The position numbers and the translations under genes were made by a program. Below are positions 37,158-47,469 of a DNA stretch of 64,000 nucleotides, piece by piece. The stretch is taken from positions 1,488,001 to 1,552,000 of the forward strand of contig JAQFVV010012490.1 of NCBI GenBank assembly GCA_028023455.1, written 5' to 3'. The notes under the pieces were generated by a model, which was not told where the DNA came from, searched no databases, and saw only the letters and a list, made by a program, of their open reading frames with translations. Origin of the DNA: Epiperipatus broadwayi. Taxonomy: Eukaryota > Onychophora > Udeonychophora > Euonychophora > Peripatidae. Each line of letters begins with the position of its first letter. The first letter of the stretch is position 1.

Positions 37158-38690
37158 GATTCTCTTTATAAAATGAGACATAAGAAATGTGTTGGTTTGG
37201 ATTGTATTTCTGTAAAAATATTAATTGAAAATGTTTCCATTCTTTTACCAATTTTATCTTTTTTATTTAATTCTTCTATTGATTCAGGTATATTTCCAGA
37301 TTGTTTAAAATCTGCTGTTGTTACACCTATTTTTAAGTGTGGAGATAGGGAATGTTTGGAAAACTACAGGCCAATTTCTATTTTATCAACATTGTCTCAA
37401 ATTTTGAAAATGTGTGTAAAAAACAGAATTGTTTTGTTTTTTCAAAAATATAATTTATTTTCAAATAGTCAATTTGGGTTTTTTCCAGGAAGATCTACAG
37501 AACTGGCTTTATCTGAACATGTTTCAGTCATCACTGAATCTTTAGAAAAAGGTTACAAAACTATTGGCATTTATTTAGATTTGTGGAAAGCATTTGACTG
37601 TGTTCCACATGATATATTAATAATTAAGTTACACCATTGTGGCATAAGGAGTACTATACTTGAATGGTTTAAATCTTATTTAAGTAATAGAAGCCAATTT
37701 GTTAAAATTAATAATTTCTTGAGCAATTCTGAAATAATTAGATGTGGGGTTCCTCAAGGTTCAGTCCTGGGTCCATTGTTATTTACTGTTTATATTAATG
37801 ATCTGCTTGATCTTTCTCTTCATTCTAACATTTTTTGTTTTGCAGATGATACTGCTTTAGTTACTTCAGCAGTTTCATATAGTTTACTTGAGAAACTTGT
37901 GAATGAAGATTTATTTAAAATTACACAATGAATGAACAATAATAAGTTACTGCTAAATATTAATAAGTGTAATTACATAATATATTCTCTTAAAAATATT
38001 TCAGCAAAAGACTTGTTAATTCAATTGCCTTATGTGAATCAAACCTCTTGTCAGAAAATTACCAGGACTTCAACAATTTCTTACCTTGGCTTGGTTTTGG
38101 ATGAGTATTTACATTGGGATAAACATATTTTTTGTCTTCAAGTAAAATTAAAAAAACTTAATTTCCTTTTTTATAGATTAAGACATTGTTTGAATAAATC
38201 TATCCTATTAAGTATATATAAGCAAATTTTCTTAAGCAGACTTTGTTATGGTATAACTTTATGGGGTGGCACTGCAGCATATTATTTGAAGTCTTTACAA
38301 ACACTACAAAATTTTACATTAATAATTATTTTGTTTAAACCTTTGGACTTGTCAAGATTTGAATTATATAAGTGTGCTGGAGTTTTAACTATTCATCAAT
38401 TATTTTTAGTGAATATTTTGTGCTATTATATTAAATGTAAAGAAATGAATAAAAATAATTCTTCATCAATAATGGTGACTAGATCAAGTGATTTTGATTT
38501 ATTATTTGAACCAGCATATTTTAAAACTCATTGTAGGTATCAGAAATGTTATCTTGGTCCAAGATTTTATAATATTTTTATAAGGAACATTGGATTTAAT
38601 GTTAATGACCTATCAAGGAAAACATTGAGAAAATTCATTATGGACTGGATTATAATTGATGATAATGAAAAACTTTTTATTTCTATTTAA
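37158..38690 (+). pseudogene. LINE ORF2 part 2: reverse transcriptase and C-terminal region
   Basis: Copies element RNA at the nicked target. In frame with the endonuclease. Motifs include KSAVVTPIFKCGDRECLENY (with RPISILS), SQFGFFPGRSTELAL, IYLDLWKAFDCVPHDIL (motif A; Trp where Ser is common), GVPQGSVLGPLLFTVYINDL (motif B) and IFCFADDTALVTSA (motif C, FADD intact). A second in-frame stop, TGA 37,929-37,931, follows ITQ exactly where related proteins have a Trp (compare ITKWLTFNG in the neighbouring element), so TGG to TGA is the simplest explanation. The thumb and C-terminal part continue to TAA at 38,690. Both stops look like young point mutations. Confidence 0.88.
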
Positions 38691-38797
38691 TTATTTTATT
38701 GTATATCAATGTTTTGTTTTATTTGCACATGTACTTTTGTTAAGCTCCATGCATGATTTTTTATCACAAGGAGATTATATGTTTAATAAATTAAATT

Positions 38798-38901
<104 letters not shown>

Positions 38902-38934
38902 CTTCTTTTTTTTCTTTTTATTATTATCAATTTA

Positions 38935-40935
38935 AATTTATAAAACACAATGATAATTTGATTGAAGTAGAAAATAATGAAAAATGTGTTGCTGATTTGT
39001 TTAATAATTTTTTTTTCAGATCTGTCAATAGATAGAACACCAGTACAAGAATTGTCTTTTGCTGATTCTTGTCTAAATTCTTTTTTATGTACAGATGTTA
39101 CTGATTTGGATTTGTCTGGTAAAATTGATCTTTTAAAGAATGTTCATTCTGCTGGTATAGATGGGTTAATACCAAAGACTCTTAAGGAAAATAATCGGTT
39201 TTCATACCTGTTCTTGTTTATTTGTTTAATCTTTCTTTAAATGCTGGTTTGTTTCCTACTTGTTTGAAAGTTGGTTTTAGTACACCTGTTTTTAAAAAGA
39301 GTGATCCTGCACAGCTTGACAATTATAAACCAATTTCTATTAGGTCTGTAGTATCCAAATTATTAGAGATGGTGGTTAAAGAGAAAATGATGTCATTTTT
39401 ATCTAAAAATAATATTTTATCTGAACATCAGTATGGATTTATTTCTGGTACATTGGACACTTTCTATAGTCATGTAAACAATTTGAGAATTTTACTAAAT
39501 AAGGATTTTAAAACTGTTGCTATTTATTTAAACTTGTCTAAGGCATTTGACTCTGTATCTCATAAAATTTTACTTAAGCGTTTATATTCATATGGTTTTC
39601 ATAGTGGATTTATTTCATGGTTTGTGAGTGACTTAAAGGATAGGAAACAAGCAACAAATATTTCTGGTGTTGTAAGCTTTTTATAACAGTTAACCATGGT
39701 GTACCACAAGGTTCAGTTTTGGGTCCCATTTTATTTATAATTTATATAAATGATTTATTTTCTTTACCTTTAGAATCTAAGATTTATGGTTTTGCAGATG
39801 ATATTGCTTTATCTTATGCTGCAGTTTCATATAATTTTGTTGAAAAAATAATTAATGATGATTTAATTCTAATTACTAAATGGTTAACTTTTAATGGTTT
39901 ATCAATTAATCCGAATAAAACAAAAGCTATTAATTTTCCTTATAAGTCAAATATTCATTCACTTAACAATACTATTTGTAATAAGTATTTTTGGCATTGT
40001 AATAGTGCTTGTACTTATGCTAACATTTCATTTGTTGATAATATTTGTTATCTAGGTGCTTTTATTGACTCCAGACTATCCTTGTCAAATCATATTGATT
40101 TTCTTTGTTCTTGTATACGTAAATTAAATTATATGTTTTTCTACTTATCTAAATTTTTTCATTGGTCAGCTTTGATTACTTTATATATTTCTTCTTATCA
40201 AAGCTTATTATATTATAATATATCAGTTTGGGGGAACTGTTCTACTTTTGCAATGACTACTTTATCTGTTTTACAGAATTATACAATGCGTATCATTTTT
40301 GGTAGATCACGTACCACATCTGTTGAAGATATTTATGAGATGTTTAATATACTAGATGTTTTCCATTTGTATAAGTATAAAGTAATTCTTGATATTTATT
40401 GTAGGAAACTTCATTTGGATACTACATCTTTTGTTGTACATACTCGTTTATCTACTAAATATCAGCTGGCTTTACCTAATTTTCTTAAAACATCCAGTAG
40501 GAAAAAAATTAGTTATAATGGTCTTAAATTGATTAATATGTTTATAAGAGATTGTTCTGTGAATTTAATGAACACTAGTTATTTGATTTTTAAAAAGCAT
40601 TTATGGCATTGGTTATATTATGCTAAGCGTTAATTTTATTTTATTTTTGTTTGTTTATATTGTATGTTATGTTGTAATTATTTACTACTGTGATTGAATT
40701 CTCAAATGTAATATCTGTGTGATTTTAATATTTTATGTTATATTTATACTTTTTTGTATTTTATTAGTGTTTTTAGTTGTTAAATTTAAATTCCTCACTC
40801 AAGATTTTTCTTGTATGGAATTTATATCACTGTATTATACATTTATTGTTTGTTTCATAATAAATTATTATTATTATTGTTATTGTTGTTGTTATTATTA
40901 TTGTTATTATTATTATTTTGTCAATAAAAAATGTA
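38935..40935 (+). pseudogene. second non-LTR retrotransposon, 5'-truncated and frameshifted RT
   Basis: Related in type to the element upstream but clearly a different subfamily. It starts inside ORF2, before the RT (DNLIEVENNEKCVADLFNNF at about 38,955). The three open parts lie in different frames: 38,977-39,240, 39,222-39,686 and 39,719-40,633. Motifs are FSTPVFKKSDPAQLDNYKPI, QYGFISGTLDTF, IYLNLSKAFDSVSHKILL (motif A with Asn for the first catalytic Asp), HGVPQGSVLGPILF at the second frame break and KIYGFADDIALSYAA (motif C intact). The C-terminal part ends LIFKKHLWHWLYYAKR at 40,633. The tail is a TTA/TTG-type microsatellite at 40,862-40,920. At least two frameshifts make it inactive. 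5' truncation is typical of target-primed integration. Confidence 0.85.
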
Positions 40936-41220
40936 TAGCAAAGCAAAAATGTTGAACTACTTAGTAGTACTAAAACAAATGATCTGTGACCTTGATTTAA
41001 ACAGTAATAACATCATGGTCATAGTTGATTTTTTTTTTTAAATTTGATAAGCAAATTATTATTATTTATTTATTATTACTATTATTTTGTCAATAAAAAT
41101 GTATAGCAAAGCAAAAGTATCTGAAATATTTAGTAGTACTAAAACCAACGATCTGTGACCTTGATTTAAATGCTAATAACATCATGGTCATAGTTGATTT
41201 TTTAAAAAAAATTTGATAAG
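40895..41220 (+). repeat. tandem duplication of about 165 bp including the LINE tail
   Basis: TTATTTTGTCAATAAAAA...TGTATAGCAAAGCAAAA, then TTAGTAGTACTAAAAC, GATCTGTGACCTTGATTTAA, AACATCATGGTCATAGTTGA and AAATTTGATAAG appear twice, at 40,915-41,052 and 41,085-41,220. Each copy is preceded by a TTA-rich run. It could be a long target-site duplication or a replication-slippage duplication of tail plus flank. Confidence 0.85.
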
Positions 41221-43430
41221 AAAATCAATTGAACTGATAATTTGGTCTTTTTTGTATCATATTATATATAAATTACATCATGACAGCTCTCATGCTTAAA
41301 TGAATCAATAAAATATCAACAATTTGTTGTCAAGGCAAAACTACAATAAAGCCCAATTCTAATGTTACAATATAGTGGATATTCTATATATTTGTTTAAG
41401 TATGGGGACTGTAGTAATATAATTTACATATAACTAGTTGGCTGTTGGCACTTACAGTTTAATAAATATACAGTGCATGCAAGTACACATTGTGATAATA
41501 TATCTTCCTGAAATGTCTACAATTTATGTTTGGATCCAGAGTGAGTAAAATTAGAAACTTTTTATCAGATTCCAATCAGGTACATTTTTTTCCCTCATAA
41601 CTGATACATAACTAATCTAAATTATAATAATTATTGTATTCTTCATAAATGAATATATACATATTCTTAACTGTAGTAAAAAAGGAATGAAAGTTCATTC
41701 TACAGCCTCATTTTCCAGAAACCCACTTACCTGATGAGTAATGTTTGTTTTTTCATTGTTCTTCTAGACAGGTCTCAGCCTTACTGTGAACTATTTTAAA
41801 GACTATTTTGTTCCTTCATATACAATATCAGTAGTGAATTCTCTTCCAAAATAATATACTGTGATATTTTCAAATACTGGCAACAGTTTTTATAAAAATA
41901 AGTTTTAAATTTAATAATCTTGTTGGGTTATTTTCGTTAATAATTTAACAAATTATAAATTTAGATATGCCATTTGTGAGTTTTGGTTATGAGCAGTGGC
42001 TAAGTTTGACAACGTTTTAAATTTAAAAAATATTAAAAAGAATATAGTTCTGAATAAAACTTCTCTTTGACTTTGTCATTACTTTATTTTAATTTTGCCA
42101 TTAATGAAAATATTTATCACAGATTTTTAACGAACTATCACCTGACATCATTGGGTCCCCCCTCCCAACAAATTATCATGTGATCAATGTGTTTTTTTTT
42201 TCAATTAAATATTATGTATGCAAAGTACAAATACTAAGTTCAATCTGAGAGTAGGTTAACTAGATAACACAGTGCAATGGCTAAGTGATAACTCTTGATC
42301 ATCATTGAAGGAAGTTTACCTTTATTTAATCATCCTCTTAATACAATTTTTCTAACATTTCAATTTTTGAATTACAGCATAAAATTTAAAAATGCAATAA
42401 TATATATAAAAGGCTTTTTTTGTTAAAAAAAAGAAAAAAGTAAATGAGATTAAAGATTTTTTTTACACTATTTATGCGATGAAATTTAATAATTATTCAT
42501 TATTGTTATCAGTTTGATTACAGGCATGCTGTAAGACATTTCAATGGCAGTTGTTATTCTCTAATAGAATCAGCTTAAATTTCAGATTGCCTAAACATTC
42601 AAATTGCTTTTTTCTTTCTTTTAAATCTGTATTTTCTTTTTGTAACATTTGCTTTTATTGGAAATTTTTATAGGAAAGGAAGTGAATTTCTAAAACTTCA
42701 AAAATTTCAATTCTTTAACAATTTTAAGCCCATAATTCTTAGAATTTTATTATTTCCTCTGTTTAAAAAAATTGTTCAAAAATAATAACAAAAAACATAT
42801 TTAAACTCATATAAAAAATGTTGAGAATTGTTTAAACAAACATTTGTATAATATAATTTTAAATTATGAGTTTAAATTTGAGAAAGTAGTCAAATTAAAT
42901 GTTTGCAAAAAAATTATAAAGTTTTGAAATTTTAATATCAGTAATTCAGAATCCCAGAAGTGATTTCTAATATAATAGATCCTTTGAAAATTAATTAATT
43001 GAAGAAAAAGAATAACAGCATTAAAATAAATATTTCAAAGGTTGAAACAGTTATTTTGTATTTTGAAATGAAAAAATAAAAGCTTTTAAATGTTTTGTTT
43101 AGACATTATGGAGTAGCCCTTTCAATTAAATAAAAAGAGAGAATTGTGATTCAAAAACTGTAGATTTCCGAATTCTCGGAAATAAAAAAACCTTCAGAAA
43201 GCACAATTTGCTACTGGACAAATGTAAAACTGCTAGTATTGACTTCACTAAAATTTATAAGTTTAGTAGAAATGAATACACATTTTTAATATTAGAACAC
43301 ATGCTTATTGACAAAGACTACAATAACATGGTTTTAAATATTTTTCATCTAATTCAAAATTCTCTATAATGTCAAAAATATTTATTTCAGAGAAATTCTA
43401 AGAAGTATAACAGATAAGATGTGATTTAGA
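41221..43430. other. no gene supported; one micro-exon-like motif
   Basis: AT-rich. At 41,731-41,763 the - strand shows TAG, 33 bases (11 open codons, ending ACTCATCAG) and then a perfect GTAAGT donor. The + strand shows an equally good TTCTTCTAG acceptor at 41,759-41,767. A weak tRNA-like phrase AATGGCTAAGTGATAA lies at about 42,277. Everything else looks non-coding. Confidence 0.35.
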
Positions 43431-43640
43431 GTCTCTCCTACTTAAATATCATCTTGACTAACACACAGTGCACTATTTTTCCTGAATGGCTTGGTAACCA
43501 ATTCCTGGAATAAATCCCTCTCCACCACAATGTCAATGGCCTCCTAAGTCAACTGATAAGCTACTATAGGATTAAGGATTTTTCTTGGAAAATTTTTCCC
43601 TAAAGGCAAGTAAGCCTTGTAATTAAAGGCATGAAGATGT
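43430..43640 (-). pseudogene. coding-like relic of unknown family
   Basis: On the - strand a frame reads HAFNYKAYLPLGKNFPRKIL, then NPIVAYQLT, one TAG, then EAIDIVVERDLFQELVTKPF and RKNSALCVSQDDI before TAA. Codon use and composition (many GG and CC steps) stand out from the flanks. I do not recognise the family; a transposon-encoded protein or a processed-pseudogene fragment is likely. Too short and interrupted to be functional. Confidence 0.35.
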
Positions 43641-43859
43641 AGAAAACAAAAAGAATAACATCAACAATTCTAAGATATTTCAATATTTTGCAGTCTTTGA
43701 TAAATGACTGAATTTAATACTGACCTTGTTGATTATCAATCTGTAAAATCATCTCAAGAAAAATAAATGTGATGCACAATTGGATAAACAATTGTAATAT
43801 GGGAATCTTGTTAACACAAAGCAAACTAGAGACGATGAAGAGTTCAAAATAAAAAAATG

Positions 43860-44175
43860 TATATAGGTTTTAGGTATATTGTAACAGTATAAATGGGACA
43901 AGTTTTACTATTAATTGCTTCATAAATTGAGTACACCAAAATCTGTAACAGTGTAAATGGGCCAACTGAAATTAACAGGGTCACACAAATTGAGCAAGCC
44001 AAATCTGTAATAGAATAAATTTGAACAACAATTTTATCTTAAAATAAAATGAAGCAAAATCTATACTGGAATAAAATTAAAAGTTTATTAATAATATTTA
44101 TTTATTAAACAAATAATAATTTGACTGGATGCCAAAATTGTAATACACAGAATAATAAATCATTTTAAAATTTAT
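43860..44175 (+). repeat. second block of the GTAACAGAATAAA satellite-like repeat
   Basis: TTGTAACAGTATAAATGGGA, CTGTAACAGTGTAAATGGG, CTGTAATAGAATAAATTTGA and CTATACTGGAATAAAAT recur at 60-75-bp steps. Each follows an A-rich CCAAAATCT or CCAAATCT phrase and ATTGAGCAAGCC/ATTGAGTACACC. These match the phrases of 16,195-16,965, 27 kb away. The period is more regular here than in the first block. Confidence 0.6.
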
Positions 44176-44254
44176 AAAAAATATATTTAGAGTGGCCATA
44201 TTTACATTTTATTTACTTTAAATGATCAAAATTCAATACTAAAATTTCTCCGTA

Positions 44255-45254
44255 ATGTTGCCTTTTATATATAAACTTTACAATAATCAATTTAAACACA
44301 AACTTGAAACAGAGAAATAACTATACATAAAATTTTTTATTTAATACATCAACCTGGCTTTCATACTTTATTGGAACCACATCAAGATGTTTCTTTTTAC
44401 ACTCCCATCAATGAACATTATTCACATTATATAACATTATTCACATTATATTACAATAAATATAATTAATAAAATATATACATTTACATAAAAATGATTA
44501 ACTTATTACAATTCTTCTTTTAATTTTTTATATTATATATATTTACAAAATAATCTACAAAAATATTTTAAATTATAACTCTAAAGTTTCCAGTAATCTA
44601 AAAATGCCCATTTCTCCCTAGTTGTGCTGAACCTTTAATCATGTTTACACATTTGTTTAAATTTTCTCGACTATACAAAGTTTCGTAACCTTTTCTTTCC
44701 TTGCAATTTTTAACATACTTTATTAACTAAATATTGTTCCAAAAAATAAATATGTACAAAAGTATATAGAGAAAAGCTTTAATTTAACCTTCAATTAGCA
44801 TCGTAGCATGATTTAGACTTCTTAATAATCATCCTCACTATTAAGTAGTCAAAAACATATGGCATATTATGTTAACTGAAGGTTAAATTAAAGTTCTTCT
44901 CTAAATACTTTTGTATGTATTTATTTTTTTAATTACATTTTCGGAAATAAAGCGTATTAAAGTTTGATGCTAAATATTTTTTACACAATTCATTTTATAT
45001 CCAGTATCCAAAAAATATGTATATGTCCTGATCTTATATTGTCTGTTAATTGTTCTATCATGCTCCTTACCTCTTTCAATGGCAGTCCTTCCTGTCTGAC
45101 CTATATATTGTAACTTCAAAAGCTGTACAGTCAACCAGCAAACAACCAGTAACCCATAATACCAACCAACTATAACATTATAGATGGGTAAACTAGAAAA
45201 ATGTCTGACCAAACACGATTCACAAAACAGGTTACCATTATTAAATATACACAA
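44255..45254 (-). mobile_element. Penelope-like element 3' end, copy 1 (with inserted palindrome)
   Basis: The - strand frame 45,254-44,970 contains LQYIGQTGRTAIERGKEHDR and then YTYFLDTGYKMNCVKNI, the start of a GIY-YIG endonuclease as found in Penelope-like retroelements and its C-terminal tail. The 3' flank, down to about 44,255, matches the + strand copy at 50,410-50,890 in order (CAGCACAACTAGGG, GGAAACTTT, TTGTAATAAGTT, ACATCTTGATRWGGTTCCAA, TTTAAATTGATTG). Only the C-terminal part of the protein is present. A fold-back sequence at 44,741-44,931 interrupts the 3' UTR. The N-terminal half of the 94-residue frame is probably out of frame. Confidence 0.7.
44741..44931. mobile_element. fold-back sequence, 60-bp arms, inside the PLE 3' UTR
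   Basis: AAATATGTACAAAAGTATAT, AGAGAAAAGCTTTAATTTAA and CCTTCAATTAG on the left are answered by CTGAAGGTTAAATTAAAG, TTCTTCTCTAAATACTTTTG and TATGTATTTATTTTTTT on the right, with a 70-bp loop. The PLE copy at 50,264-50,890 lacks it at the equivalent place, so it is an insertion or an alternative PLE end structure. Confidence 0.7.
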
Positions 45255-46329
45255 TCAAATCTACCTAATATAATTTCAGGGTTTTTATTAAAGATTCTCC
45301 AATGAATAAATCAAATTATACTCTTTTATCTCAGATTCTAATCCTTTAAATAAATGTAGACTAGAGAATAATATATTATCCAGTCTTTTGATAATACTTT
45401 AACATAATAAATAATTTTAACTTTAATTAGTAATGATGAGACTCTAAAAGTTATTAATGACTTTTCTTTTTCAATAATCTAGGATAATACTGGTAATAAT
45501 GTGTGTAGTAAAGGGATTTTATTTATACCCATATACCACACTAAAAAATTTCTTATAATCCAAATTCAAATAAATAAAATAAATAATCTTAACCAGGGAT
45601 GTTATTTAAACATTAAAAACATAAACTCTAATAAAGTGACTCTTAAAAGTGTGATTGTACTCTTATACTTCAAACAATATATTAGTGTGTGATTGAGATT
45701 TTCTGATAAAATAGATGATGATAAAGATACAAAGTTCAAATTTAATAATTAAAGTAATATTTTATTAATACTAGAAAATTTAATAACTATAAGTAATTAT
45801 AATTTTAATATGATTAAAATAATACAATGATTATAAAGTTTTAACAATAAATTTAAAGACAATTAAGAAAACATACTGAAAGCTATGAATAGAAAAAGCT
45901 CTCATATTTATTTGTTAACTCAGCATTCTTTTCAATATGACCTAGTATAAAAAATATTTAATGTATTGACAAATAAAGTTTGCCAACAATATTATAACCT
46001 TGAATTTGGAGAGGATGCATATTTTCATAAGCCATCATATATAATTATACAAGTTTAAACATGGAATATTTTATCATGGTTTTAAGCACATCAAATATGC
46101 ATAATATAGATATCAACAGTATTAAAATACTTAAGCTACTCTGATAATATTAAGAGCATAATAAAGACATGGTTGGTATGATTCATGACTTTAACATTTT
46201 CATCAAGAAAAACATCAAAAGATACAGTCAGCAAGTGATGAAAGAATCTAAAAATACATACTTGTCTATAAGTGCAAATAATTAGGACCATCACTAATCT
46301 TAACAAACTCAACTCCAAAAGCATAGCAT
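45255..46329. other. AT-rich, no gene seen
   Basis: Short open frames only (for example 45,501-45,692), without recognisable motifs. The bases before 46,329 could contain decayed upstream RT of the following PLE, but no frame is readable. Confidence 0.4.
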
Positions 46330-47469
46330 CTAGCTATATGTCACTTAGAATATACTTCAAAAAGCATAACAAAGACAATATATGAAATAGCTCTGAAACT
46401 TTCTGATGAGAATATATTTGCAACGTTTGAAAATAAGTGGTATAGGATGAATAATGGATGGCCCATGGGACTTCCCATGAGTGGCATTGTATCTAGTGTT
46501 GTAATCGGTTATTTTGAAAACCAGATTATATCAAAGTTCCAGGAACAAACACATAGAATAATTTATTGTAGGTATGTAGATGACATTTTCATTGCAGCAC
46601 CTAAACTAATAATAAAGGCCATTCAGGATGAACTGCAGGCACATACCAACTTGATATTTAACTGCACTGAAGAGAGTGAGCTGAATACAATTAATTACTT
46701 GGACCTAATAATAAAAAGAATGCATAGATGCATTAATTACAACATGAAAGTAAAATCATTAAACATTAGAGGATACATCCATACTAAATCAAAAACCCCG
46801 AGAGCCCACAAATTAGCAGGGCTTTCTGCCTTTTTGTTCAGGAATTACCATTTATGCAAATATGAAGAAGAAAGAAGAATAAATATTAACCAATATGTTA
46901 ATGATCTTATGAAGGTTGGTTATGATTTAGTAACCATCAACAAAAGAATCAAAACATTTTACGAAAACATAATCAAACCTAGCAAGGACAAAAAATAACA
47001 CATATGTCTGCCATACATTCCTAATATTGCAAGAAAATTAGTCAAAAAATTGCAGAATGAATTCACAGTAGGTTTTCGAACCCCTCCTAACACCAATAGA
47101 ATTTTGAACAATACTAAGGATAAAATTGACCTACAATCAACACCACATGTGGTGTACAAGTTGGCATACCCTCAGGCAAACTGCGGTGCAGTATACTATG
47201 GTGAGACTCGGGCCACTATAAACAATAGAGTGGCTCAGCACAAATACTTATACAAAAGAGTATTAAGAAGAAATGAAGGCAGCTTAGTATTTGTGGACCA
47301 CCAAAAAGAGGCTAATAATGAATTTGAACCTGAAAATGCTAGAATAATTGCAACTGAAAGAAATGACATCAAAAGGAAGGTTAAAGAAGCATGGTATATA
47401 GCAAGAGATTTGAAAACAATAAACAGGAGAGATACATGCTTTTCCATTTCAAAGAGATGGACAATATAA
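46330..47469 (+). pseudogene. Penelope-like retroelement: RT C-terminal half plus GIY-YIG endonuclease
   Basis: Penelope-like elements integrate using an RT fused to a GIY-YIG nuclease. The frame is open from about 46,330 (HLEYTSKSITKTIYEIALKL), with MNNGWPMGLPMSGIVSSVVI (motif B-like, 46,447 on) and IIYCRYVDDIFIAAP (motif C, YVDD intact). Then follow NYLDLIIKR and the PLE thumb-like RGYIHTKSKTPRAHKLAGLS. A single in-frame TAA at 46,996-46,998 interrupts the frame, which resumes with HICLPYIPNIARKLVKKL. The GIY-YIG domain lies around 47,140-47,440: VVYKLAYPQANCGAVYYGET (second motif YYG instead of YIG), INNRVAQHKYLYKR with the conserved Arg, and KVKEAWYI with a conserved Glu. 5'-truncated: RT motifs before B are missing. 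A different PLE subfamily from the copies at 44,255 and 50,264. Confidence 0.85.

Noticed and set aside
40719-40955. 78-codon frame downstream of the second LINE
   Set aside because: Translation of the TTA/TTG microsatellite tail and UTR.
46959-47447. Minus-strand frames of 66 and 70 codons
   Set aside because: Antisense to the PLE coding region.
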